Source: Nannobrachium achirus
Taxonomy: Eukaryota; Chordata; Actinopteri; Myctophiformes; Myctophidae
Reading direction: 5' to 3'
DNA length: 64,000 bases
Assembly (NCBI GenBank): GCA_963921795.1
Contig: OY997642.1
Location: forward strand, 63,660,002 to 63,724,001
Shown here: piece after piece, positions 1 to 12,721 of the stretch
Layout of the letters: every line of letters begins with the position of its first letter
How positions within the stretch are numbered: position 1 is the first letter of the stretch
Position numbers and translations under genes: made by a program
Notes under the pieces: generated by a model
Databases searched by the model: none
Told to the model about the DNA's origin: nothing
Seen by the model: only the letters and a program-made list of their open reading frames with translations

Positions 1-69
1 ATGTCCCTCTCCAATCTACTGATTGAGACAGCTGTGATTAAAGGCCTGTCTGTCATTGGCTGTTCTGTG

Positions 70-230
70 GTGCTGCAAAGTAACCAAGTACATTTACTCA
101 AGTATATACAAGTACTTGTACCTACAGTACAATTTTGAGGTACTTTTACTCTACTTTCCATTTTTGTTACATATACTCTACTATAAATACAGCATTTGAC
201 AGCCTCAGTTACTTGTTACTTTGCAGATTT
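70..230. repeat. hAT-like MITE remnant rich in AGTAC words
   Basis: The stretch is made of overlapping AAGTAC, AGTACTTG and TACTTTTAC words. These are the internal sequence of the fish MITE family whose end CAGTGGTGGGAAAAGTA is seen at 53,749. Related pieces lie near 24,475-24,615, 25,490-25,610, 44,110-44,190 and 47,900-47,990. No intact terminal repeats are visible here, so it is a fragment. Confidence 0.4.
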
Positions 231-290
231 TATTATTAATAAAAAACATAGATGGACCACTTAATACTGCTATGAAGTTGATCTACAATG

Positions 291-1274
<984 letters not shown>

Positions 1275-2240
1275 ATAGAATATGTACAGTAAGGTTCAGT
1301 AGAGTACAGTAAAAGTACAGTAAGGTTCAGTAGAGTACAGTAAAGTACAGTAAGGTACAGTAAAGTACAATAAAGTACAGTAAAGTACAATAAAGTACAG
1401 TAAGGTACAGTGGAGTATAGTAAAGTACAGTAGAGTACAGTAAAGTACAGTAGAGTACAGTAAAGTACAGTATAGTAAGGTACTGTAGAGTACAGTACAG
1501 TACAGTAAGGTACAGTACGGTACAGTAGAGTACAGTATAGTATAGTACAGTAAGGTACAGTACAGTAAGGTACAGTAGGGTACAGTAAAGTACAGTACAG
1601 TAAGGTACAGTACAGTAAGGTACAGTAGAGTACAGTAAAGTACAGTAAGGTACAGTACAGTAGAGCACAGTAAAGTACAGTAAGTTACAGTAGAGTACAG
1701 TAAAGTACAGTAAGGTACAGTAAAGTACAAAACAATACAGTAAGGTACAGTAGAGTACAGTAAAGTACAATAAAGTACAGTAAAGTAGAATAAAGTACAG
1801 TAAGGTACAGTGGAGTACAGTAAAGTACAGTAGAGTACAGTAAAGTACAGTAGAGTACAGTATAGTAAGGTACAGTAGAGTACAGTACAGTAAGGTACAG
1901 TACGGTACAGTAGAGTACAGTATAGTACAGTAAGGTACAGTACAGTACAGTAAGGTACAGTACAGTACAGTACAGTAAGGTACAGTAGAGTACAGTAAAG
2001 TACAGTACAGTAAGGTCCAGTACAGTAAGGTACAGTAGAGTACAGTAAAGTACAGTAAGTTACAGTAGAGTACAGTAAAGTACAGTAAGGTACAGTACAG
2101 TAGAGTAAAGTAAAGTACAGTAAGTTACAGTACAGTACAGTACAGTACAGTACAGTACAGTACAGTACAGTAAGGTGCAGTACAGTATAGTAAGGTACAG
2201 TACAATACTGTAAGGTACTGTACCTTACAGTACCTTAAAG
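1275..2240. repeat. Pentamer/decamer satellite (TACAG-TAAGG type)
   Basis: About 960 bases are built only from the pentamers TACAG, TAAAG, TAAGG and TAGAG, arranged mainly as decamers such as TACAGTAAGG. Both minus-strand open frames (repeated YCTLLY and LTVLY) are products of the repeat and not genes. Longer blocks recur: the order of variants from about 1,345-1,480 resembles 1,770-1,870. That indicates amplification of higher-order units rather than simple slippage. Confidence 0.95.
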
Positions 2241-2244
2241 TATC

Positions 2245-3330
2245 CTATTTGTTGGGTTGGAAGCGAGCCCACACTGTTTCGAAGGAACAGTATTTCTAGT
2301 TTGTTTATTAGTGTGGTTGCCCTAACAGGGCAACACACTATAGTTCTAGGTAAACTTTATTTATTTTTATTTTTCCTTATAAACTTTTATTTCGCCGCGT
2401 TTCACGGCCCACAGTTTTTGCGCCACACACTCGCGCCATATGTCAAATCGACCGGCTTCATCGGGAATCGTGTGCTTGTACTTTGCGAAGAGAAAAGTTG
2501 TATCGTTTAATTGATATTAATTTATTAGTGAATTAATTTTCCCCATTGACTTGAATGGGAAAATGCAAAAACTCACATTCAATTATTTTTCTCTTGCAAA
2601 CCATAGGGGCTACAGTTTCAAAACTTGGAGAGGAGGTTCATAATGCGTACAAGGATTAAATAAAATATAACTACATCAGTCTGCCTCATGGTGGCGCTAT
2701 AACAGCTCACTTTACGTTTTTGCTTATAACTCTTGAACCGTAGGTCGGAAAATTAAAATTATTTTTTCCCTGGATTCCTTGGGTCATAACGCATCTCCCA
2801 ATATAGGCCCCGCCCATTTGCGTCAGGATCGATTTTCCGCCATTTTGAATTTTCTTCAAAACACACTTTTTGCTCCTTTTCCCACATATTTTCTCCAAAT
2901 GTCACAAAAATCGGTACACATGATCTATGGACCCATGCGATAAACATATTCAAGCGATATCTTGATACTCCATAGCGTTTGTCCGTAACAGGCTTCCAAA
3001 GTTAACGGGAGGGGCCCGTTTCGCAAGAAATAGCCATAAATCACAAACGAAACATCCAGTCAACACCAGATTTTAACCACAAGTCGAGGGTGGGATATTC
3101 AACAAATCCCCAAAAGCATTTCCACTTCGACCCTTAGGGGGCGCCACAGACGCGCAAAACGTGACCGTTTCATGCCAAAACGTGTTTTTCAGGGGGAACA
3201 ACCCTCTCAAAACGAAACACAAGCAATCTCGGATGCAACACGACAACGCAATCGCCTGGCGAAACGGGGCGGGGCGGGCAACCACACTCGCAATTTCACA
3301 AATTGCACATTTTCTAGTCTATCAGTCAGT
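2245..3330. repeat. Dispersed fish repeat, unclassified
   Basis: The stretch contains phrases found again at 21,365-21,535, namely TTATTAGTGAATT, TTTTCCCCATTGACTTG, CACTTGCAATTTC-like and TTTCTAGT. It also has a piece similar in style to 10,555-10,800 (GTACCGATTTGCGTG type). No coding capacity is evident and the ends were not resolved. The copy at 21.4 kb looks like a short internally deleted derivative. Confidence 0.5.
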
Positions 3331-3837
3331 CAGTATCTCCTCAAAACTTTGGCGCGATTCATCTCCTAAACGCTTACACCTTTCAACACCATTCAAATTT
3401 GTATGTGTTCAGCTTACTGAGGACATGTGTGCTTGTATTTCTCGTTTTGAAATTTTTTGTAGAATAATTATAAAAAAATAAAAATGTTTAACTTTAACAC
3501 TTTGCCGTCCGAAATAGAATGGGAGTTGGTAGATTAGCCGTGAAATTTCTATTATTGTATTGTGATCGAGACATAATATTATGTTTATAAACATCAGCCC
3601 GCAGCCCCTCCATCTTGAACAGCGCCGTTGGTTTTTCTTTTTTTTTTCCCCCCAGGTCAGTAACTCACTGTGATTTTCTCGATCTCCGTTGGGATAGAAT
3701 GGGTGTTTTGGCCGATCATCGATCTCCCCGTGCGTTTCGCGTGCGCGATCCGTTCACGTAAATGTCCCCGCAAACAATCCATGTGTGACTGAAGAACAGA
3801 ACTGAAAAGTTCAGCAAGAACCGTGGAAGACTGCGTC
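3331..3837. other. No gene seen
   Basis: AT-rich sequence with a short poly(T)/poly(C) tract near 3,638-3,652. No exon, RNA gene or terminal repeat was recognised. Confidence 0.5.
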
Positions 3838-4110
3838 CCGTCTGAAGACGGGTCTTATGACCCGTCTGATGCCGCGTCAGTGCTTAAATAGCGGTCAAGA
3901 CGCAGCTTTGCGTTCAGGACGGAGCTGCCGCGGCTCAAGACGCGATTCTCGGTTTCAATCACGTCTTTGCGTCTTCTAGACGCGAAACCGCGGCTCAAGA
4001 CGCGATTCTCGGTTTCAATCACGTCTTTTAACCTCAAAGACGCGGCTTGGACACTACAATCGCGTCTTTGATACCAAAGACGGGGCTTGGAATCGCGTCT
4101 GGCTGGAACT
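3838..4110. repeat. CpG-rich minisatellite, block 1 (GCGTCTTTG / CAAAGACGCGG)
   Basis: Degenerate tandem units carry GACGCGATTCTCGGTTTC, AATCACGTCTTT and CAAAGACG(C/G)GGCTTGG. Many units are themselves near-palindromic (GCGTCTTTG...CAAAGACG). A second block lies at 4,476-4,690, and the stretch between them holds a tRNA-like SINE head. Confidence 0.8.
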
Positions 4111-4357
4111 CGGTGTGGCCGCTAAGGAGACATGTAACCCGCAAAGTCTGCTGTGTGCTGTCCAGCCTGTCCTTGTATCTATTAGATACATTTTAGTATT
4201 ATTTATTGTCAATGGAACATGCTATATTCTACCATATTGTCGGCATTATAGTGTGTCATAACGTTTTTAGTGCGAAAATATATCTTTTCGTTTCTTTTTT
4301 TTTTAGCATTTAAAAAAAAAAGGCAGGTTATATCTGCCTGGATTCATGGCACAGAGC

Positions 4358-4431
4358 AGAATGTTTAGCTCAGTCGCTAGAGCGGCCGCCCCGTTGACCG
4401 GAGGTTGCTGGTTCGATCCCCGCCTCAGTCA
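4358..4431 (+). repeat. tRNA-derived SINE head
   Basis: A box-like TTAGCTCAGTCGCTAGAGC (4,365-4,383) and a perfect B-box GGTTCGATCC (4,410-4,419) are spaced as in a tRNA. The acceptor ends do not pair well, so this reads as a tRNA-derived SINE or tRNA pseudogene rather than a working tRNA. It interrupts the flanking CpG-rich minisatellite. Confidence 0.65.
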
Positions 4432-4475
4432 CTCTTTATTTCTAAGCACTGTGAAACACGTTTTCTTGCGGCTCC

Positions 4476-4690
4476 AGACACGAATCTCGTTTCAATCACG
4501 TCTTTGAGCCAAAAGACAGGGCTTGGACCGCGTCTTTGAGCCCAAAGACGGGGCTTGGACACTACAATCGCGTCTTTGGGGGTTTGGACCGCGTCTTTGA
4601 GCCCAAAGACGGGGCTTGGACACTACAATCGCGTCTTTGATCCCAAAGACGTGGCTTGGAGGCTACCGCGTCTGGCTGGAACTCGGAGCG
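4476..4690. repeat. CpG-rich minisatellite, block 2
   Basis: About four units read CGCGTCTTTGAGCCCAAAG, then ACGGGGCTTGGAC, some with ACACTACAATC. Each unit can fold on itself through TCTTTG/CAAAGA. It is followed by an A-rich linker and the 133-bp tandem array, the same order as in the inverted arms at 12.7 and 18.9 kb, although the CpG-rich unit there is different. Confidence 0.8.
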
Positions 4691-4822
4691 GAGTCAAGTT
4701 CATTGAAAATAACGGGGCCGTATGTTTTGACGCGGCGCCTCCGTGCGGCCGATGTGTCTAGTGTGTGTTCCCCTTCAGACGTCTGCTGTCTGCTCTCCGT
4801 GAAAAAAAGAAAAAGAAAAAGG

Positions 4823-5310
4823 GTGTCTATTGTATGTATTTTTTGATGGAGAATTCAAATATTACCTTCTTTTTTGCATAGGACAACTCTAACCTGCATC
4901 AATTGGTATTTTATAATTGCCAATTGTACCCTATCCATCTAAAAAACAAATTGGATGTCTATTGTAGGTATTTTTTGATGGAGAATTCAAATATGACCTT
5001 CTTTTTTGCATAGGACAACTCTAACCTGCATCAATTGGTATTTTATAATTGTCAATTGTACCCTATCCATCTAAAAAAACAAATTGGATCTCTATTGTAT
5101 GTATTTTTTGATGGAAAATTAAAATATTACCTTCTTTTTTAGATAGGACAACTCTAACCTGCATCAATTGGTATTTTATAATTGCCAATAGTACCCTATC
5201 AATCTAAAAAAACAAATTGGATCTCTATTGTATGTATTTTTTGATGGAAAATTAAAATATTACCTTCTTTTTTAGATAGGACAACTCTAACCTGCATCAA
5301 TTGGTGCATC
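4823..5310. repeat. 133-bp tandem repeat, about 3.7 units
   Basis: Units begin with TCTATTGTATGTATTTTTTG near 4,824, 4,956, 5,089 and 5,222, a period of 132-133 bases. Each has GGACAACTCTAACCTGCATC and ends before the next at ACAAATTGGA. Confidence 0.9.
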
Positions 5311-5315
5311 AACCT

Positions 5316-5372
<57 letters not shown>
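5311..5372. repeat. (CTAT)n microsatellite
   Basis: Perfect CTAT run directly after the last 133-bp unit. The same junction is seen at 13,349 and, inverted, at 18,330. Confidence 0.95.
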
Positions 5373-5610
5373 TTATACTTCACCTTTAGTCAAGAAGAGA
5401 GTTCAGCCTCAGGAACTTGCACACCTGGAACTGTGTCATGACTGTGTCATGGAGCTAAGCAGAACTATGTTAAATACTCACAATGAGTCTGATGGACCAA
5501 TCAGAGTGGTGGTGGGGGGAGGGATCAACAATAGACAGAAACTGGATAATGCTTTGTTAACTGTCCCACCTAAGTCCCTGCTAGTCTGAACAAATCACCT
5601 TCCCTCTCAT

Positions 5611-5612
5611 AA

Positions 5613-5660
<48 letters not shown>
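5611..5660. repeat. (CTA)n microsatellite
   Basis: Perfect CTA run. The related position in the 13.67-kb arm has only four units, so the run is length-variable between copies. Confidence 0.9.
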
Positions 5661-6821
5661 ATTTATATAAAGCTGCTCTTGCATTTGAATTCAAGTCTGA
5701 CACAAGTTAAGGTTAACTTAGGTAGTAGTTCATTTTGCTGGCTTTTGTGTGTGAGTGTGTAGGCCCACAAATTATTATAATTGTCTGTCATTAAGTGACT
5801 CAAAGGGAGACGTCTAATGGGTGTTTATTATTTTAATATTAACTGTGGGAAGATTATATATATTTTATTTTGCACTTACAGTGTTGTGATATTATTCCTG
5901 AAGGAAGAGGGGTATTTTCACAGCCCAGGCTTTGAACCTAAATGCTGTTTACATGCTCTATAAATATTTATTTCTATATAAAACTCAGTTGTGTGGAGTT
6001 ATTGTGTGCCTTTTCTTGTAGCTAAAGAGTCCATTTGTTCACTAGACATTAAGTCAAGGTTACTATTTTGAGTTGAAGCCAAGTGTTTTATTACTTTGTG
6101 GTTTAACATTATTTAAATGGCAAATTCATTGTTATGGTTACTTTAGAAGACTGCTTTTGCATTCATGAGTTAAAAAGAGAGCCAAGCTAATTCAAAGAGT
6201 TAAGTTAAAGGAACACAAAACGTGACTTAACTCACAGCTGCCATTGGACAGACAGTTATAACATACTCTTATCTTTCACAGAACAGACAATTATCATTTA
6301 TTTTATCTATTTGAGACATGTAGCTGCTCTAGGGGAAATAGAGCATTAATTTGGGATCAGCCTATTCAATTGATAATGACCAATGGGTGCCAGTTTCTAA
6401 GTAGTTAAGCATATTACCATAACAATATATGTGGCCTAGACATGGATAGTGCCCACTCAACTCGTAATCTACAGAAATGTCCACCACATCACACAGTATA
6501 AAACCTAGTAGAGAAATCTGCCTTCTCCTGTATTGTATTAGTGACATTCATTAATAAATAGTAAAATAACAGGACAGAGCAGAACAGGCCTTAGTTGTAT
6601 TTATGTATCTACCCCCTTTTAGTCGTTAAGGAAATTCATTCCTCCCCACACACCTGTGTGTGTGTTTTGTCACTGCTGTGACACCTGCCCCCCACCAGGA
6701 GGACGTAGAGCCATTGTCCAACTCCTCCCGTGCTGAAAGGTACCGCTCCATGTTACAATTATAACCCTCCCCACCCGCCTTTCCTCCCCCCCGAACACGG
6801 ACCAATCGTGTTTTTGTAGAC

Positions 6822-7194
6822 CAGGGTTAGGCAACCTTAGGCACGGGTACCAACAGGGGAGGGTGATCTCATCTGTCACACTGGCAGAAGTGTGAGAGAG
6901 GATTTTTATACAATTTAAAATCAAATCAATTCAAATAAAATCAAATATATTTTTAAACAATTGGTCAGTTAAATGAAGTCACCTATTTACAGCAAATTAC
7001 ATCCTGCACATAATTCGACATTCATTAAAACTCTGGACTCTGACAGGGAGGCAGTCATGATCGTTATAACAATATCCTGCCAATCAAAATATGTTTGATG
7101 GTGTGTCATTAAAATTTATGATGACATGGCACACAGACTATCTAGAAAATAATTATTTAATAATAATTCATTTCAAAAAGGTTGCTGACCCCTG
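6822..7194. mobile_element. hAT-type MITE (CAGGGGTCAGCAACC class)
   Basis: The left end reads CAGGGTTAGGCAACC and the right end GGTTGCTGACCCCTG, forming imperfect terminal inverted repeats. Flanks TTGTAGAC (6,814-6,821) and GTGTAGAT (7,195-7,202) match at 6 of 8 bases, as expected for an old 8-bp target duplication. Length 373 bp, non-coding. Confidence 0.75.
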
Positions 7195-7209
7195 GTGTAG
7201 ATGCTCGAC

Positions 7210-7296
7210 AAAGCCGCATGCACCACGGTGGAGTCGAACCTCTGTCTGCAGTGTAATTTACATCATCAAAACAGTGTCTTGTTCTCTGAGCAATAT
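7210..7296 (-). repeat. tRNA-like remnant
   Basis: On the minus strand a degenerate A-box (TTGCTCAGAGAACAAGACAC) is followed at tRNA-like spacing by a good B-box-like GAGGTTCGACTCC. Acceptor pairing is not convincing. It is a tRNA-derived SINE or tRNA pseudogene; chance resemblance is possible. Confidence 0.35.
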
Positions 7297-7325
7297 ACAT
7301 AAGTAAGTTACGTTTCCATAAGGGG

Positions 7326-7362
7326 TTATGGAAAGGTGGTAAGGTGACTCACCTTTCCATAA
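7326..7362. repeat. Short perfect hairpin
   Basis: TTATGGAAAGGTG pairs with CACCTTTCCATAA across an 11-base loop. It lies about 30 bases before the 7,392 element and its role is unknown. Confidence 0.7.
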
Positions 7363-7391
7363 GGGGGTAAAAGGGACAGTAACATACTGTA

Positions 7392-10250
7392 TAGTGCGGC
7401 TGTTAAGCTCATTATATGGAAGGTATTGTGCATTTTATGAAAGAAGCATGAAACTTTCTACAGTGTTTCTATATACTATGAAGTTTGTTTTCAGACGTGG
7501 AAGCACTTCTGAATTGACCTCTGCGGCCCCCGAAATCCAAGATGTCCGTCCAAAAAAGTGTTTTTACCTTTATAACTCCAAATGCATTGATTTTAAGACC
7601 CATAAATGTATTAAAGTTGAATATAAAATCAGGCATTGTGGACATTTTGGTACCAGGTACGTGTCTGTATCCATTTCAGTTCTTTAGATACAGCATATAG
7701 GTACACCTGAGTCTGTAAACGTACCTATATGTTGTATCTCAAAAACTGTAATAGATACAGACACATACTTGGTACCAAAATATCCGCAATGCCCAACTTT
7801 ATATTCAACTATAATATGTTTATGGGTCTTAAAACCAATGCTTTTGGAGTTATAAAGGAAAAAACACTTTTTTGGAAGGACATCTTGGATTTCGGGGGCC
7901 GCCATCTTTGATTTTCACGTGGTTCGGCTTCTTAAATCAAAGAGTGGCCTCCAAAGATGATGTGTACCAATTTTCACGCCTGTATCACAGAGTGAACGAT
8001 TGCTCTTATTATTTCCTGTACTATGAGGCAAGACTCCTGATCAAGATCTAATTCTTCATTGTCAGTTTCTTCATTGTCAAATTAGTTTTTGTAACAAGCT
8101 GCACAGGCACATCCATATGATCCACTTCGGTAAAGCCCTCTTTTATGACAGAGACAATGCCATATATTGCACTGGTTTACACTTGCCTAAGTGGAAACCA
8201 GTGCACAAACTGTTCCAAGCATCTGGCCTGAAGAGGTTCTAAGTTTAAAGCTGGGGGACCAACCTACCTTCTACCATGTGCCAGCCACAATTCATTGGTG
8301 AGGGCTTTGGATACCCTTGTTGATAGTGGGTCCTCATGATGTGCAGAGTCAGGGCATCACTTGTTGGCGGCATTGTATCAATATTGGCTTTCAGTTTTCA
8401 AAACCGGCCACAGAAACTGCATGAATTGATTTGCTGTTGATTTGGGGTCATAGAGTGTGCATACAAACTGCCAATGAGATAGTAGCTGTACTTGGTACTT
8501 CATCCTCACCAAAGTTATGGAGAAGTTGAGGGCTGGAACAATTCCCAGGCTCTCTTTTTTCCTATAGTGAACTGGCAGTGAGAGCACTCTGCACTGTAGA
8601 GGCTTGAGGATGTTTTTGGAGAGGCTGTCGTGGAAGTCTTTCGTGGAAGTCTTTATTCTTTGTGACCAGTTGGTTCCCAACAAATTAAGTGATAATTTTC
8701 TTGCCAGACTGCAGCATTTCCAAGGTCCTTCAGTGTATCTTCTGAATCAACATCACCAGTTGTCAGAGAGACTAGATCATAAACATTCCCCTATTGGAAG
8801 ATGTGATATCTTTTGATTCTTGGTGTCTTCATCATCATGTGTCAGTCCAAAACATGATCCTCTGCCAAGGTTCCACAAACACCTTCATTGTAGGTGATGG
8901 ACCAACGGTTTATAACTGTCTCATGTCTGTGATCATAAGCAGCAAACCAGGGCATCATGCTTTTGAAATAATATTCACCATTACTCTTGCCAGCATCAAC
9001 TAATATTAGCTTTGCTACCTGCATTTTCATTACATTACCACATTAGCAGTACATTTACATTATGCAACTTTGCTCAACATTATTGCAGCAAATTTAAAAT
9101 AAATGGTCAGTACTGATTTGTGAGAATACAACCAGGAGGTGTTATCTTAGGTCAAGTCAATATCAGCTTTGGCCCCCTGACAACCAGGTATGACTGCACA
9201 CACGGAATCAGCCATATCCTCCATTACACCCAAAGACAATTATATTCATTATCACTTTTGCCAGCATCAACTAATATTTGCTTTGCTACTTGCATTTTCA
9301 TTTCACTACCACATTAGCATTAATACGTTTGGAAATTCACAAACCCCTCACCAATGAATTGTGGCTAGCACATGGTAGAAGGCAGGTTGGTCCCCCAGCT
9401 TTAAACTTAAGAACCTCTTCAGGCCAGATACTTGGAACAGTTTGTGCACTGGTTTCCACTTACAGGCAAGTGTAAACCAGTGCAGTATAGGGCATTGTCT
9501 CTGTCATAAAAGAGGGCTTTACTGAAGTGGAGCATATGGATGTGCCTGTGCAGCTTGGTACAAAAACTAATTTGACAATGAAGAAACTGACAATGAAGAA
9601 TTAGATCTTGATCAGGAGTCTTGCCTCATAGTACAGGAAATAATAAGAGCAATCGTTCACTCTGTGATACAGGCGTGAAAATTGGTACACATCATCTTTG
9701 GAGGCCACTCTTTGATTTAAGAAGCCGAACCACGTGAAAATCAAAGATGGCGGCCCCCGAAATCCAAGATGTCTGTCCAAAAAAGTGTTCTTTCCTTTAT
9801 AACTCCAAAAGCATTGGTTTTAAGACCCATAAACATATTATAGTTGAATATAAAGTTGGGCATTGCGGATATTTTGGTACCAAGTATGTGTCTGTATCTA
9901 TTACATTTTTTGAGATACAACATATAGGTACGTTTACAGACTCAGGTGTACCTATATGCTGTATCTCAAGAACTGAAATGGATACAGACACGTACCTGGT
10001 ACCAACATGTCCGCAATGCCTGATTTTATATTCAACTTTAATACATTTATGGATCTTAAAATCAATGCATTTGGAGTTATAAAGGTAAAAATACTTTTTT
10101 GGACGGACATCTTGGATTTCGGGGGCCGCAGAGGTCAATTCAGAAGTGCTTCCACGTCTGAAAACAAACTTCATAGTATATAGAAACACTGTAGAAAGTT
10201 TCATGCTTCTTTCATAAAATGCACAATTGGTTTGGTTAACAGCCCCACTA
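7392..10250. mobile_element. Long-inverted-repeat transposon with CXC-domain remnants
   Basis: Two arms (about 7,392-8,305 and 9,338-10,250) are inverted copies around a spacer of about 1 kb. The outermost bases are TAGTGCGGCTGTTAA and TTAACAGCCCCACTA, next to GTA on each side (a possible 3-bp target duplication; TA is an alternative reading). Each arm holds a second, complete palindrome (about 7,522-7,911 and 9,741-10,130) bounded by CGGCCCCCGAAATCC. The arms encode a decayed cysteine pattern (C..GHCLCHKRG...GCACAA at about 9,475-9,565 plus, and its inverted partner near 8,100-8,210). This resembles the Tesmin/TSO1-like CXC motif that ends the related ORF at 26.3 kb. Open frames in the palindromes are shadows. 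Confidence 0.7.
8378..9030 (-). pseudogene. Decayed transposase-like coding remnant in the element spacer
   Basis: Two short minus-strand frames (8,842-9,030 and 8,378-8,683) look like decayed coding sequence. The first contains GEYYFKSMMPWFAAYDH, which resembles a motif I associate from memory with large unannotated transposon proteins of fish and cnidarians; that link is not tested. Stops and shifts prevent a continuous product. It could be the middle of the protein whose end is the CXC motif in the arms. Confidence 0.35.
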
Positions 10251-11353
10251 GTAGGCCTACTACTCAGTACATACATACATACATACATAGCACCTACCTG
10301 CATTCCCTGAACATGCTCCTGTCCCTTGAACATCCACACTCAATGTGGTGTCCTTTTCTGAAAAAAAAAACAAAAACAAAAAAACAATGATATGTATCAC
10401 TTCATATTAGAAATAGAATGCTGTATCAAATCATGTTAAAGATATAATATATAATAGGGCAATAAGTCAAACACCAGTAAGACTCCCTAATCGGGAGATA
10501 AGCGACCGCCAGGTCCCATACACAAACTTTAGAAGGCAATCGTAGCCAATCAGGAGGGAATATGGGAAATGGGACAGATGACATGACTTTAGAGATACTG
10601 TGTACCGATTTGCGTGATTTTGGGCAAAATCTGTGGGAGCAGTGTTCAAAAAGGTGTTTTGCAAAAACACCTATGGCGCTAGAAGAGGGCCATGTGAGAA
10701 ATCATGGAGGTTGTGGTTTGCCAGCAAAGGAGTGTGACAACGTTGCCGGAGAAAAGAGTAGGGCCAAACGTGTGACATGACATGACACACGAGGACAGAC
10801 GGAGGGAGGGACAGACAGCCGGTGGAGGTTTTCCTACCGTATTGTGGATCTCACTCGATTAGAACGATCAAACTAAATCAAATAATACAAAACATAACTA
10901 AAACTAAGTCTTTTTGAAAGGTAAACTTGGAAATCCACAAAAGAATAAGGGACAGTTCAAACAGTTTGTATTTAAGGGTGCAGATTTTTTATGAATTGAA
11001 TACAAAAGGACCCCAATGTAAACGAGCCACAGTGCTTTCTTGTGGTTTAAATCCTATTAGTAGACCTTGTATCGGAACTGTACTGTGCTGTACGTTTCCT
11101 ATGCAAATTTCTAATAAAGTATTCAATTTAGTCTTTCTTCCTTGTCCGTGGCTGCTCGAGAGCTCGGGCACCAACTGGAGACAGCGAGCACCCACTGGAA
11201 ATGCGCGTTCGGACGGTTAAATATTTTTGAAACGTGCACACTGCACAGTGCATGATACCCGGCCTCATACAGCACATAGCCTGATTCTGAAGGGATGTCT
11301 GTCATTCAAACTCACTCTCTGTAATTCTGAGTTGTTCATCAGCCATTAATCAA

Positions 11354-11398
<45 letters not shown>

Positions 11399-11740
11399 GG
11401 CAGACAGACAGTCTGCCTCTGATGAGACCGTGTTGGAGCTACAGTAAATAATAATGTTAACAGCCTTTGTAGGATAAGTCAAGCTACCCCCTCAGTCTTT
11501 CAGGAGGGAGGAAACATGTTTGCTACTACCATGTGTATCTAGGCTATCAACTACATGGATTTCAGATCAAAGCCTTGTTCATAAACGTTTTGATATTTAG
11601 ATTCCGTGGCCAGCAACATTGCATGCTAAATGAAGGAATTAATAGGATAGTGGGATAGTGGGGGTACTGGAGCTGTACTGGAACTGTACGAGCAAAAGCA
11701 GGGACGCACCGAGCCAGTGAAAGTCAAAAGCCACCCACAA
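10251..11740. other. No gene; dispersed repeats and microsatellites
   Basis: The stretch includes a CATA run (about 10,268-10,288) and an A-rich patch at 10,360-10,386. A dispersed repeat piece lies at 10,440-10,860; its GACAGACGGAGGGAGGGAC tract looks typical of a fish repeat family. There is an AG run at 11,357-11,396. No exon was recognised. Confidence 0.5.
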
Positions 11741-11744
11741 TATG

Positions 11745-11910
11745 TTCAACATATATGGGTACCAGGGGTCTCCATGTGGGTAACTGGTCCGATATACAGT
11801 AGGCCTACATCACTGGCCAGATGGCCAAGAATTGGCGCGACCTCGCCCTTTAGGGTGAGGTTGCATGTCGCCCTGAGGCATCTTACTAGTTATATTATTA
11901 GGCCTATATA
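11745..11910. repeat. Fragment of the CATATATGGG repeat family
   Basis: It shares CATATATGGGTACC, GGGGTCTCCAT and CACTGGCCAGATGGCCAAGA with the longer copies at 19,740-20,880 and 43,081-43,640. It has no perfect CCATATATGG site. Confidence 0.7.
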
Positions 11911-12716
11911 TATTATTGCTCATTTATGAGCAACAAATATTGCTGCTAGTTCCCGAAACCTTCCTTTATATTGCTATAATTTTGGTACCGTACCCACTGT
12001 GGCTCCGACCTTTCAAATCACTCTGGATACAACCATTGTGTTTAAACAGGGGGTAAAGAACATGTAAGCAGCCGTTGGTTCCCATTGCAGTTTGCTTTAA
12101 AAGGCAATGAAAGATAAATGTGGAGTTTATTTGGTCATCGTTCACTGCATCCAATGAATGAACAGTTTAGTAGGACGTAAACAAGAGTAGGAGATACAAA
12201 GTTGAGTCACCATACAGGGTAAACTGTAGGTTTTACTATGAAAAACTAAATAGCTAAACTATTTTAAAATACAAAATTCAACAAATTAAAGTTAAATGTG
12301 TACCGATATGCATACACGTAGGTGCAACCATATAGTGGGGCTGCACCATTGAAATTCTGTAGGGGGCACTATTGAGCCATTAGGGCACGCACATTTAGTG
12401 AATTTTAAAAGACATAATTTTTCACCACTTGTGATGTGTGTGCAAAGTTGCGTAACTTTTGGAGTACGTTTTGCGCCTCAAAAACTCAATTCATTTTGGA
12501 TAAAATCATAATAGTCTTTGCCATTACAATAGGTCCTCACATTACTGTGTAGTGCTCGGCCCTAATTAAAGTTCCCTGATGAAATTAATAGGCCAGATGG
12601 AAAATAGGCAAAAGGTTCATTGTGTTTAACTATCGTGCCAAGAGTGCCGTGGTCTTTTTCCTCTTTATCATTGAACTTTGCCAACCTTGTACCAAACAGC
12701 ACATTTTGTCAGCAAG
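11911..12716. other. No gene seen
   Basis: Mixed-composition sequence up to the edge of the giant inverted duplication. No exon, terminal repeat or RNA gene was recognised. Confidence 0.5.
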
Positions 12717-12721
12717 AGCCG

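Larger units (their letters stand above)
4823..6592 (+). repeat. Solo copy of the composite repeat found in the 12.7-19 kb arms
   Basis: The order is: 133-bp tandem array (4,823-5,310), CTAT microsatellite (5,311-5,372), unique sequence from about 5,385, CTA microsatellite (about 5,611-5,660), and further unique sequence to about 6,592. The same order occurs in the arms at 12,991-14,766 and 16,899-18,690. The arms carry about 240 bases (14,452-14,690) absent here. Here the homology stops after GGACAGAGCAGAACAGGCC. No coding capacity was seen. Confidence 0.8.

Noticed and set aside
1296..1770. Two 144-147-codon minus-strand frames (YCTLLY repeats)
   Set aside because: They are translations of the pentamer satellite and lie in the same DNA in two frames.
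4358..4431. Functional tRNA gene
   Set aside because: A and B boxes are good, but acceptor ends do not pair and the copy sits inside a minisatellite; SINE origin is more likely.
7392..10250. CACTA (EnSpm) transposon
   Set aside because: The termini read TAGTG...CACTA, the reverse of the CACTA...TAGTG order of that superfamily.
9797..10339. 180-codon minus frame and matching frames at 7,394-7,911
   Set aside because: Produced by nested palindromes of the long-inverted-repeat element; the two strands encode nearly the same peptide, as expected from symmetry.
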